Positions 7,209 to 14,718 of a stretch of DNA of 16,594 nt are shown here, piece by piece. The position numbers and the translations under genes were made by a program. The first letter of the stretch is position 1. Every line of letters starts with the position of its first letter. The DNA is from Cyclobacteriaceae bacterium (lineage in GTDB: Bacteria; Bacteroidota; Bacteroidia; Cytophagales; Cyclobacteriaceae): positions 1 through 16,594 of the forward strand of contig JALOMY010000038.1 of assembly GCA_025455225.1 (NCBI GenBank), written 5' to 3'. The notes beneath the pieces were generated by a model that searched no databases, was not told the origin of the DNA, and was given only the letters and a program-made list of their open reading frames with translations.

Positions 7209-8522
7209 TCAGCTAAATAAAGCACCGGCAACCGTAGCCGACATCATAGTGGCAAGTGATGCCGCCATAAGCGCACGTAAGCCGAGGCGGGATAAATCAG
7301 CTTGCCGGTTGGGTGCCATTCCACCAATACCACCAATCTGAATGGCAATGGAACTGAAGTTGGCAAAACCGCACAAGGCATAGGTAGAAATTATAATAGA
7401 CTTATTGCTAAGCATGCCAGCCTCCTTCATATCGGCCAGGCCCAGGTAAGCAACGAATTCGTTAATCACCAGCTTTTGTCCCAGCAAACTTCCAACCTGG
7501 ATGGTTTCAGACCAGTCTACCCCCATAATGAAAGCAAAGACGCGAAACAACTGACCAAAAATGTACTGCAAGGAAAAGCCCGTGAACGTACCCCCTGTTG
7601 ACGATGAAACCCAGGTGTTCAAACCAGTCCATGATCCGATTCCATCAACAAGTATCCAGTTGATGGCATAGATTATTGCAATGAAGGCAAGCAACATACC
7701 TCCAACATTCAAGGCAAGCTTCACACCATCTGATGCTCCGGTTGCAAAAGCATCAATTACGTTTACACCAACCGCGTCCTTGCTGACGCGCAGTTGTGTA
7801 TCAATTTTTTCAGGTTCGTTTTCCGGAAGAAAAATCTTAGACATAACGATGGCAGCGGGCGCATTCATGATGGATGCACTCAACAAATAGGTAGCAAATC
7901 TTCCATACTGTTCAGGATCACCTCCACCCAAAAAAGTGATGTAAGCCCCCATAACACTTCCTGCTATAGTTGCCATGCCGCCCGTCATTAAACAATGCAA
8001 TTCGGATTGTGTCATCCTGGCGATGAAGGGCCTCACCAGTAAAGGGGCTTCCGTTTGACCAAGAAAAATGTTTCCGGCTGCCGAAAGGCTTTCCGCTCCC
8101 GATAAGCGCATGGTCTTGGTCATAACCCACGCGAATCCATATACTATCTTCTGAAGAACACCCAGGTAATAAAGACCTGCTGTTACCGAAGAGAAGAATA
8201 TGACCATGGGCAATGCCTGGAAAGCGAATAAGAAGCCAAGTCCATGTCGAGCTCCGGTCTTGCTGTCACTGTTAAAAGCAAGGTCACCAAAGAGAAATTC
8301 TGCACCACGTGCCGCAAAACTTAAAAAGGTGACAAATCCATCACCCAAAATTCGAAATCCATTCTGAATAAAGGGAACTTTGGAAATCAACAAGGCAATA
8401 ATTAATTGCAGAATAACACCGGCAGCGACTAACCTCCAGTTGATTTTGCTCCGGTACGAAGAAAAGAAAAAAGCAATGGCGATAATTACGCCCAATCCGA
8501 TTAATCCACGCAGGTAATCCAT
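7209..8522 (-). CDS. Concentrative nucleoside transporter (CNT/NupC family)
   Basis: Inner-membrane cation-coupled nucleoside importer. It has 437 residues, within the family range of about 400-440, with many hydrophobic segments. Substrate and ion-site motifs of the family are all present: GQTEAP (155-160, with the key E158), a gate-region loop MTGGMATIAGS (179-189), NEFVAYL (354-360, with E355) and CGFANFSS (384-391, with N388 and S391). These correspond to the residues that hold nucleoside and sodium in Vibrio CNT. The start is the ATG at 8520-8522. It is the first gene of a tight group with trmH and the SanA-like gene. The 145 bases before it hold no clear promoter match. Ion preference and exact nucleoside range cannot be read from the sequence. 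Confidence 0.94.
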   Translation of the reverse strand: MDYLRGLIGLGVIIAIAFFFSSYRSKINWRLVAAGVILQLIIALLISKVPFIQNGFRILGDGFVTFLSFAARGAEFLFGDLAFNSDSKTGARHGLGFLFAFQALPMVIFFSSVTAGLYYLGVLQKIVYGFAWVMTKTMRLSGAESLSAAGNIFLGQTEAPLLVRPFIARMTQSELHCLMTGGMATIAGSVMGAYITFLGGGDPEQYGRFATYLLSASIMNAPAAIVMSKIFLPENEPEKIDTQLRVSKDAVGVNVIDAFATGASDGVKLALNVGGMLLAFIAIIYAINWILVDGIGSWTGLNTWVSSSTGGTFTGFSLQYIFGQLFRVFAFIMGVDWSETIQVGSLLGQKLVINEFVAYLGLADMKEAGMLSNKSIIISTYALCGFANFSSIAIQIGGIGGMAPNRQADLSRLGLRALMAASLATMMSATVAGALFS

Positions 8523-8667
8523 TCGATGATAAGTGGTAATAGAGGTTTAGGACATCGTTTCAAGTGGCCGGATCTATTATGGCTATTCACCATACCCATG
8601 GTAACCAGATACTACATTTACCGGGCTTCCAAATGTGAATAAATCCTAATTTCGAATCTGTGCCTGA

Positions 8668-9270
8668 TTAATTTCGTTTGCTCAGCTCATCCCTGATCTT
8701 GGCCGCGCGCTCATAATCTTCTTTATCTATGGCTTCCTTCAGAAGCTCATTCAACTTCTCAACGGAATAATTTTTCAGATCCTCACCCTTACGGCCAGAA
8801 GTCTCTTTACGAACTTTTGACTTAGGTTCAACCTTAGGCTCTGCTTCCTCTTCCTGCTCATCGGTCAAAACTATTCCAGCTTCAGCCAGAATATTTTCAT
8901 ATGTGTATATGGGCGAGTCAAAACGAAGGCCTATGGCAATGGCATCTGAAGGGCGTGCATCGATTTCAGAACGTTTCAATCCATCTGAACAAACAATCTT
9001 GGCAAAGAAGACTCCTTCTTTTAAATCGGAAATAACAATTTCTTCGACTGTAAAATGGAAATTATTGGCAAACGATTTAAACAGGTCGTGCGTCATGGGC
9101 CTGTTTGGAATTATCTTTTCGATTTCAATGGCAATCGCCTGAGCTTCAAACATTCCAATAATGATAGGCAACCTACGGTTACCCTCGGTTTCTCCCAAAA
9201 CCAGGGCGAAAGAACCGGTTTGTGACTGACTGGAAGAAAGGCCTAATATTTCAAGTTTAATCTTTTTCAC
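8668..9270 (-). CDS. Bifunctional nuclease (DUF151/BFN) domain protein with C-terminal UVR motif
   Basis: 200 residues. The DUF151/BFN domain covers about 1-137 with LVLGETEGNRRLPIIIGMFE, THDLFKSF and the hallmark DARPSDAIAIGLR (104-116). A charged linker rich in E, K and P (138-168) leads to a UvrB/UvrC-type helical hairpin (170-199) with LKEAIDKEDYERAAKIRD. BFN proteins in plants have reported nuclease activity; the bacterial role is unclear, and UVR motifs usually mediate protein contacts. The start is GTG (9268-9270), two bases after the etfA TAA, with no ATG nearby, so translation is probably coupled to etfA. This BFN-UVR architecture is common in Bacteroidota. Function beyond the domains is not known. 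Confidence 0.9.
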   Translation of the reverse strand: MKKIKLEILGLSSSQSQTGSFALVLGETEGNRRLPIIIGMFEAQAIAIEIEKIIPNRPMTHDLFKSFANNFHFTVEEIVISDLKEGVFFAKIVCSDGLKRSEIDARPSDAIAIGLRFDSPIYTYENILAEAGIVLTDEQEEEAEPKVEPKSKVRKETSGRKGEDLKNYSVEKLNELLKEAIDKEDYERAAKIRDELSKRN

Positions 9271-9272
9271 AA

Positions 9273-10226
9273 TTACTTAGCTGCTTTTAAAGCTTCATGC
9301 AATTTAGGTAAAACATCGAAGGCATCACCCACAATGCCGTAATCAGCTGCCTTAAAAAAGGGTGCATCAGCATCTTTGTTAATAACCACAATACATTTTG
9401 ATGAATTGACTCCGGCAAGGTGCTGAATAGCACCAGAAATACCTATTGCAATATAAAGCTGGGGTGCAACCTTAACACCGGTTTGTCCTACGTGTTCATG
9501 GTGAGGCCTCCAGCCCATATCAGATACTGGCTTACTGCAACCTGTGGCCGCACCCAGTGTTTTAGCCAGGTCTTCAATCATTCCCCAATGCTCAGGTCCC
9601 TTCATGCCACGTCCACCGGAGACAACAATATTCGCTTCAGGAAGAAGGACTTCACCGGTTGCTTTTTCAGAGGAAGTAATCCGAGCATTAAAATCGGTTT
9701 CAGGAACGGTAACCTGAAAAGGTGTAACCGAAACCGGAGAACCTACCTCCTTTACTTCGGCTGCATTCTTTTTTATCCCAATTACCTTTTTTGTTTTGGT
9801 CAGCTCTACATTGGCAAAAGCCTTACCCGTATAAATACTGCGCTTTACATTAAAGCCTTTCGAGGTATCCGGCAGCGATACCACATTGGTAGCCAGGCTA
9901 GCACCCACCCGTGCAGCGACACGGGCGGCAATGGGCGTTCCGAGTGATGAGTCGGAAATGACCAAAATATCCGCTGACTCATTTTGCATAGTTATAGCAA
10001 TGGCAGTAGCATAAGCCTGAATAACCCCTTGATTAAATTTGGAATCGCTCACATGCAACACGGAAGAAGCACCATACTTGCCCAGATTTTGAAGTTCTTC
10101 GCTTCCTACATCGCCCAGGGCAAGGGCGGTAACTTTTCCCCCAATAGCATAAGCATATGCTACGGCTTCCAGTGAGTTCTTTTTAATTTTTCCTTCAGCA
10201 CTTTCAACAAAAACAAGAATATTCAT
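9273..10226 (-). CDS. etfA: Electron transfer flavoprotein subunit alpha
   Basis: Alpha (FixB-type) subunit of ETF. It carries the FAD that accepts electrons from acyl-CoA and other flavin dehydrogenases and passes them to ETF:quinone oxidoreductase. The C-terminal FAD domain has SGGRGMKGPEHW, then HVGQTGVKVAPQLYIAIGIS, GAIQHLAGVNSSKCIVVIN and APFFKAADYGIVGD, the full family signature. The N-terminal alpha/beta domain begins MNILVFVESAEGKIKK. I place the start at the ATG at 10224-10226; a TTG two codons upstream is a poorer choice. This gives 317 residues, near the usual 310-320. etfB ends about 30 bases upstream and the BFN-UVR gene begins two bases downstream, so the three look like one operon. 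No dehydrogenase partner is in the window. Confidence 0.96.
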   Translation of the reverse strand: MNILVFVESAEGKIKKNSLEAVAYAYAIGGKVTALALGDVGSEELQNLGKYGASSVLHVSDSKFNQGVIQAYATAIAITMQNESADILVISDSSLGTPIAARVAARVGASLATNVVSLPDTSKGFNVKRSIYTGKAFANVELTKTKKVIGIKKNAAEVKEVGSPVSVTPFQVTVPETDFNARITSSEKATGEVLLPEANIVVSGGRGMKGPEHWGMIEDLAKTLGAATGCSKPVSDMGWRPHHEHVGQTGVKVAPQLYIAIGISGAIQHLAGVNSSKCIVVINKDADAPFFKAADYGIVGDAFDVLPKLHEALKAAK

Positions 10227-10257
10227 ATTCAAAAGTCAGAGTTTAATACCGGATCGT

Positions 10258-10995
10258 TTATAACACTTTTGCTTCGTTCTTCAGGAGGCTAACCAATTCA
10301 GCAACGTTTTCAGGAGCAATCATTTTAACAGTTCCTTTAGGAGGAGGTAATTCAAATTGCTGGGGCTTTATTCCGCTGTCAACGGCCACGGGTTCAATAA
10401 CATTCAGTGGTTTTGTTCGTGCCGACATGATGCCCCGCATATTCGGGATTTTCCATTCGGCAATCGGTTCCTGGCAACCGGCAACAAAAGGTAATGGAAG
10501 TTCGAGATATTCTTTACCACCTTCAATTTCCCGAGCCAGTTTAGCGGTGTTTCCTTCTATATCCAATTTCATTACAGGTGAAACCGAGGGAATCCCCAAC
10601 AATTCACCAACAATACCGTGAACGACTCCCCCATTGTAATCGATGGATTCACGACCCATTAAAATCAAATCAAATGATTTCGCACGTGCGTATTCAGCAA
10701 TTTGGGTTGCAACAAAAAATGAATCGGTTGGTTCTGCGTTAACACGAACTGCTTCGTCTGCACCAATGGCGAGTGCCTTACGGATAGTGGGTTCTGTATC
10801 CACCAACCCGACATTTAGTACCGTAATGGCTGCGCCTGAGGATTCTTTCAGTTCAACCGCCCGGGCAAGTGCATAATCATCATACGGCCCGATAATAAAT
10901 TGAACGCCCTGCGGATCAAAACGTGAATTGTTATCGGTAAAATTTATTTTGGAGGTGGTATCAGGAACGTGTGAAATACAAACAAGAATTTTCAT
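10258..10995 (-). CDS. etfB: Electron transfer flavoprotein subunit beta
   Basis: Beta (FixA-type) subunit of ETF. In the family it binds AMP structurally and docks the dehydrogenase partner. It has 245 residues, the usual length. It begins MKILVCISHVPDTTSKINF, then GPYDDYALARAVELKE, GADEAVRVN, the nucleotide-site region LILMGRESIDYNGG, and the typical LELPLPFVAGCQEPIAEWKI-like segment before NMRGIMSARTKPL. The start is the ATG at 10993-10995. It is divergent from the small TPR gene at 11092, so any promoter lies in the 96 bases between them; I see no full Bacteroidota consensus there. It leads the etfB-etfA-BFN operon. Confidence 0.96.
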   Translation of the reverse strand: MKILVCISHVPDTTSKINFTDNNSRFDPQGVQFIIGPYDDYALARAVELKESSGAAITVLNVGLVDTEPTIRKALAIGADEAVRVNAEPTDSFFVATQIAEYARAKSFDLILMGRESIDYNGGVVHGIVGELLGIPSVSPVMKLDIEGNTAKLAREIEGGKEYLELPLPFVAGCQEPIAEWKIPNMRGIMSARTKPLNVIEPVAVDSGIKPQQFELPPPKGTVKMIAPENVAELVSLLKNEAKVL

Positions 10996-11091
10996 TTTCA
11001 GTATCTCAAAAAAGTGAATAAATGCCTTTTAAGCGGGCTCAAGATAAGGCATAAAATCCGAAATTTGGAAGGATAAAAAACCAAAATTCGT

Positions 11092-11412
11092 ATGAATTCA
11101 GCGCGTTTGGAACAACTGTTAACGTTTTATAAGGAAACACCAAATGACCCCTTCATTCTTTACGCGCTGGCGTTGGAATACAAGCGCATTCAACCGGAGG
11201 AATCTAAAAGGTTATTCCGTCAACTAATGCAGGAACATCCGGATTACTTACCTGCCTATTATCAGGCAGCCACATTCTATGATGAGCAAGGAAACATAAA
11301 AGAAGCCCGGAGGCTTTATGAACTCGGCATACAATTAGCATCCCGACTAAACGATCAGTCGGCTTTGCGCGAACTCAAGGCTGCCTACGCTTTGCTAAAT
11401 GAAGAAGATTAA
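11092..11412 (+). CDS. Small tetratricopeptide-repeat protein
   Basis: 106 residues, no signal peptide and no membrane segment, so probably cytoplasmic. It contains about two TPR helix pairs: LYALALEYKR...SKRLFRQLMQEHPDY (about 23-52) and LPAYYQAATFYDEQGNIKEA (about 53-72), continuing into LYELGIQLAS. The A/Y/A and G/Y spacing is typical of TPR scaffolds that bind protein partners. Its partner is unknown. It is divergent from etfB and convergent with dnaB: its TAA lies 7 bases from the dnaB stop codon on the other strand. Short proteins of this kind next to dnaB or etf genes occur in Bacteroidota, but I cannot assign a function. Confidence 0.8.
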   Translation: MNSARLEQLLTFYKETPNDPFILYALALEYKRIQPEESKRLFRQLMQEHPDYLPAYYQAATFYDEQGNIKEARRLYELGIQLASRLNDQSALRELKAAYALLNEED

Positions 11413-11419
11413 ATACGCA

Positions 11420-12958
11420 TCAGAACGGCATGTCCTCATCATTGCCGGATGGCGGTGGTTCATCCTCCGGACGGATCTGATTGAGTCTGCTTTCACGGGT
11501 AATCATTCCGCTGAATGGATTTTCAGAAGGCGCAGGTGAATCATAATCAGCAAACTTGGTGTACTTGCCTATAAACTTCAGTTTCACCGAACCGGTAGAT
11601 CCATTACGATGCTTGGCAATAATCACTTCACCCATTCCCTGGGTAGGCATGCCGTCTTCATCCACGGATATTTTATAATATTCAGGGCGGTAGAGAAATA
11701 TTACCATGTCGGCATCCTGTTCAATTGAACCGGATTCACGCAAGTCTGATAATTGAGGACGCTTGTCACCGCCCCGGGTTTCAACACCCCGGCTTAACTG
11801 TGAAAGCGCAAGCACCGGAATGTTAAGTTCTTTGGCAATTCCTTTCAACGCACGTGAAATGGATGCAATCTCCTGCTCTCGGTTTCCTTGAGAATCACCC
11901 CGCATAAGCTGGAGATAATCGACAATGATTAATTGTATTCCATGCTCGGCCTTTAATCTGCGGCATTTGGCGCGCAATTCAAGTATGGAAAGTGCCGGTG
12001 TATCGTCAATAAATATGGGTGCCGTGGAAAGACGATTGGTTTTATGTACCAATTGCTGCCATTCAAATTCGGCCAATTGACCCTTTCTGATCTTCTCCCC
12101 TTCAAGTTCAGCTTCTGCGGAAATCATTCTATTCACCAGTTGAACAGATGCCATCTCCAAAGAAAAAATAGCAACGGGTCGTTTGAAGTCAACGGCTGCG
12201 TTTCGCATTGCAGAAACTACGAATGCTGTCTTACCCATACCCGGGCGAGCCGCTATGATAACCAGGTCAGAGTTCTGCCAGCCGGATGTCATCCGGTCTA
12301 ATGCCGTGAAACCGGAAGGCACACCGGTTAATCCATCCTTATGTTCTTTTAGCTTTTGAAGTTCCTGAATAGCCCGGTACATCAGGTTCTTCATGTTATC
12401 GTAGTTCTTACGAAGATTGGAATCTGAAATTTCAAAAATGGATTGTTCGGTACGGTCAAGCAATTCGAACACATCGGTTGTGTCTTCGTACGCATCGTGA
12501 TGGATCTGGGAGGCAATTTGGATCAGATCGCGTTTAATAGCCAGTTCAATTACAACGCGGGCATGATATTCAATATTAGCCGCTGAACTTACCTTCGATG
12601 TTAATTCTGCAATGTAATAGGCGCCACCTACCAGTTCGAGTTTCCCGTTTTTACGAAGCTGGTTTACAACGGTCCGCATATCAACCGGTTCGGAACTTTT
12701 AAAAAGCTCTACAATGGCCCTGTAAATCTCCTGATGACCTTCGGAATAGAAATGTTCAGGTTTTAAAAATTCAACAACTGCGTTAAGCGCACCTTTTTCT
12801 AACATCAGTGCGCCTAACACAGCCTCTTCCAGATCAGGCGCCTGAGGTGGTAACTTTCCAAGACTTTCGGAAAGATCCCGTACCAGAAGTTTGCTTCCTT
12901 TTCCGGAAGGAACTCCTGATTTCGTTGACCTCAATGACGTTGATCGGCTTTGCTCCAT
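11420..12958 (-). CDS. dnaB: Replicative DNA helicase DnaB
   Basis: Hexameric 5'-3' helicase that unwinds DNA at the replication fork and recruits primase. It has 512 residues. A basic, low-complexity N-terminal tail of about 35 residues precedes the primase-interacting domain (about 36-150, PPQAPDLEEAVLGALML). The RecA-like motor domain has Walker A ARPGMGKTAF (237-246), SLEMAS (266-271), Walker B IIVDYLQLM (344-352), SQLSRGVETR (386-395), DLRESGSIEQDAD (405-417) and the arginine-finger region KHRNGSTG (449-456). No intein interrupts the motifs. The start is the ATG at 12956-12958. It lies convergent to the TPR gene and divergent from the Mur-like gene. A TAGGTTTG -7 element lies 39 bases upstream, and a long inverted repeat lies beyond that. 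Confidence 0.97.
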   Translation of the reverse strand: MEQSRSTSLRSTKSGVPSGKGSKLLVRDLSESLGKLPPQAPDLEEAVLGALMLEKGALNAVVEFLKPEHFYSEGHQEIYRAIVELFKSSEPVDMRTVVNQLRKNGKLELVGGAYYIAELTSKVSSAANIEYHARVVIELAIKRDLIQIASQIHHDAYEDTTDVFELLDRTEQSIFEISDSNLRKNYDNMKNLMYRAIQELQKLKEHKDGLTGVPSGFTALDRMTSGWQNSDLVIIAARPGMGKTAFVVSAMRNAAVDFKRPVAIFSLEMASVQLVNRMISAEAELEGEKIRKGQLAEFEWQQLVHKTNRLSTAPIFIDDTPALSILELRAKCRRLKAEHGIQLIIVDYLQLMRGDSQGNREQEIASISRALKGIAKELNIPVLALSQLSRGVETRGGDKRPQLSDLRESGSIEQDADMVIFLYRPEYYKISVDEDGMPTQGMGEVIIAKHRNGSTGSVKLKFIGKYTKFADYDSPAPSENPFSGMITRESRLNQIRPEDEPPPSGNDEDMPF

Positions 12959-12996
12959 ACTGTGGTTGTTGGACGTGTTGCTTTTTTAAAGGACAG

Positions 12997-13004
12997 CAAA
13001 CCTA
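12997..13004 (-). promoter_or_regulatory. Putative -7 element of dnaB
   Basis: The minus strand reads TAGGTTTG, an exact TAnnTTTG match, 39 bases before the dnaB ATG. The expected TTTG -33 box is not present at the usual spacing. The inverted repeat at 13032-13083 begins 28 bases further upstream, a position where a regulator could act on this promoter. Confidence 0.4.
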
Positions 13005-13031
13005 AAAAATGGACAACACGATTGATTATTT

Positions 13032-13083
13032 ACCTTACACAAGTTGTTCACAATTCATGAACATCAAATTTTGTGTATAAGGT
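13032..13083. repeat. Nested imperfect inverted repeat upstream of dnaB
   Basis: The outer left arm ACCTTACACAA (13032-13042) pairs with TTGTGTATAAGGT (13071-13083) over 11 bp, with two extra bases in the right arm. Inside it, TGTTCA (13045-13050) pairs with TGAACA (13058-13063) around a 7-base loop. The structure lies in the 250-base divergent region between dnaB and the Mur-like gene, with no U-tract directly following. It may be an operator or an RNA structure in a leader; the rest of 12959-13208 is AT-rich and holds no gene. Confidence 0.45.
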
Positions 13084-13208
13084 TTAAAAAGTATTGCAAA
13101 ATAATTCAAACGGGCTGACAACAAGTGACAGTTTCGTGCCCATGGAAAACAATTTTGATCAACTTTTAAAGAATGAACATTTTACGTTACTTTAACCACA
13201 ATATTTAA

Positions 13209-13856
13209 ATGGTAATGCAAACAGAAAAGTCTTTGCTCAGTCCGTCAGCTGTATTGCACCAATCTCTTGACAAGCAACGAATTGTACTTTCAGGCACACG
13301 GGGAACATCCACCTTAGCGGCCTTGCTTATTCATGTATTGCGGCATTATAACCGATCGTTTGATTTTGTACTGGCTTCTTCCATTCCCGGTCAGAATCAG
13401 CAAGTTTCTTTTAGTAATGCACCCATTATTCTGATTGAAAGCAAAGAGAAAGACCTGCTTGAATATCATCATCATATAGGTCTGATTACCAATATACTGT
13501 GGAGTGACACAACCGGGTTTTCAAGTGAAGAAGACTATGTAAAACAATTTGAATTGTTTGCTGACTGTTCCCCCAAGGGCGGAATTTTGTTGTATTGTGA
13601 AAATGATCCGTTGGCGCTTCTGATCGGAACCAAACCCCGTACAGACGTTCTGAGCATTGGCTATAAGATCCACCCTCATACCTCCGAAAACGGAAAACAT
13701 TTCCTGACCCAGGGCAAAGAAAAGATACCGTTACATTTTTTTGGTAGCCAGAATTTTCAAAACATCAGTGCAGCTCGTGAATTACTGAAACGTATTGGCA
13801 TTTCTCATGAAATGTTCTATGCAGCCATTACCGGCTACAAACCAACCCTGCAATAG
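13209..13856 (+). CDS. Truncated, catalytically degenerate Mur-ligase-like protein
   Basis: 215 residues resembling the central domain of Mpl/MurC-type Mur ligases, especially the Bacteroidota 'peptidoglycan synthetase' branch. That family joins a peptide to a UDP-muramyl precursor using ATP. Similar blocks are RIVLSGTRGTSTLAALLIHV (24-43), HYNRSFDFV (46-54), APIILIES (71-78), DYVKQFELFADCSPKGGILL (109-128) and the GSQNFQNISAA segment (179-189). The P-loop normally reads GTHGKTT; here it is GTRGTST (29-35), so the ATP-binding lysine is lost. The acidic metal-site block and the WDH-type block are also altered (ESKEKD, WSDTTGF). Both the N-terminal UDP-binding domain and the C-terminal ligase domain are absent. 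The ORF is intact, starting at the ATG at 13209 or 13215. It is probably a pseudoenzyme or binding protein; its function is unknown. Confidence 0.7.
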   Translation: MVMQTEKSLLSPSAVLHQSLDKQRIVLSGTRGTSTLAALLIHVLRHYNRSFDFVLASSIPGQNQQVSFSNAPIILIESKEKDLLEYHHHIGLITNILWSDTTGFSSEEDYVKQFELFADCSPKGGILLYCENDPLALLIGTKPRTDVLSIGYKIHPHTSENGKHFLTQGKEKIPLHFFGSQNFQNISAARELLKRIGISHEMFYAAITGYKPTLQ

Positions 13857-13888
13857 GCTTGTTATCCCGACTTTCAATTAATAAAGGA

Positions 13889-14695
13889 ATGAATCTGAAT
13901 CTGAAGAACCCGATTTGCTTTTTTGATCTGGAAACTACAGGAACGAACATTACCCAGGACCGCATCATTGAAATAGCTGTGATCAAGGTTATGCCCAATG
14001 GTGAATACCTTCATAAAACCGAATTGATAAACCCCACCATCCCCATTCCATTAGAATCTTCACGCATACACGGCATCAAAGACGAAGATGTTCAAGGCAA
14101 ACCTGCTTTTAAAGAAGTGGCAAAAGAATACGCGCGGTTTTTCGAAGGAGCCGATTTAGCCGGCTTCAACATTCTGAAATTTGATATCCCCATTCTGGTG
14201 GAAGAATTCCTTCGTGCCGGAGTTGACTTTGACTACAGCCGTAAAAAGATTATTGATTCCCAGCGTATTTTTCATCTCATGGAAAAACGCACGTTAGGCG
14301 CTGCCTATCGCTTTTATCTGAATAAAGAACTTAACGATTCGCACACCGCTGAAGCCGATACACAGGCTACGTTGGAAGTTTTGATGGCTCAGATTGCCCG
14401 GTATGATGGTCAACCAGTGGTTGACACAATAGGTAATACCATAGGCGTAATCAAAAATGATATGGAAGTGTTGTCCCAGTTAACCGCTGCCGATTTGGTT
14501 GATCTGGCTGGAAGGATTGTTCGCAATGATAAGGGTGAAGAAGTTTTCAACTTTGGCAAGCATAAAAATAAGCGGGTTGTTGATGTTTTTAAAGCGGAAC
14601 CATCGTATTACGACTGGATGATGAATGGAGACTTTGCACTCGACACGAAACGAAAGCTGACCGAGATCAAACTGCGCGCCTTTAAAACCAAGTAG
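13889..14695 (+). CDS. DEDDh 3'-5' exonuclease with ExoX-like C-terminal domain
   Basis: Exonuclease of the DnaQ/RNase T superfamily that removes nucleotides from 3' ends with two metal ions. With the ATG at 13889 there are 268 residues; a TTG 30 bases upstream is less likely, and the sequence just before the ATG is AAAGGA. Exo I is FFDLETTGTN (D13, E15), Exo II is FNILKFD (N94, D99) and Exo III is HTAEAD (H142, D147), so all DEDDh catalytic residues are present. After a linker, the C-terminal region from about 210 (NFGKHKNKRVVDVF, YYDWMMNGDF) matches the small ExoX-like C-terminal module. It lies 32 bases after the Mur-like gene and is probably co-transcribed with it and the MFS gene. It is more likely a repair enzyme than the replicative proofreading subunit; this is inference. 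Confidence 0.9.
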   Translation: MNLNLKNPICFFDLETTGTNITQDRIIEIAVIKVMPNGEYLHKTELINPTIPIPLESSRIHGIKDEDVQGKPAFKEVAKEYARFFEGADLAGFNILKFDIPILVEEFLRAGVDFDYSRKKIIDSQRIFHLMEKRTLGAAYRFYLNKELNDSHTAEADTQATLEVLMAQIARYDGQPVVDTIGNTIGVIKNDMEVLSQLTAADLVDLAGRIVRNDKGEEVFNFGKHKNKRVVDVFKAEPSYYDWMMNGDFALDTKRKLTEIKLRAFKTK

Positions 14696-14718
14696 ACTGT
14701 AATTTTCACCTTTTGGTT

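Noticed and set aside
8523..8667. TACC/GGTA short inverted repeat before the nucleoside transporter gene
   Set aside because: The arms are only 4 bp around a CAT centre and there is no promoter match nearby; too weak to call.
9420..9947. Plus-strand ORF of 175 codons opposite etfA
   Set aside because: It is antisense to the conserved FAD-domain region of etfA, with composition typical of a reverse-frame shadow.
11420..12958. Possible intein or insertion in dnaB
   Set aside because: DnaB is a common intein host, but Walker A, Walker B and the later motifs are uninterrupted and the length of 512 is normal.
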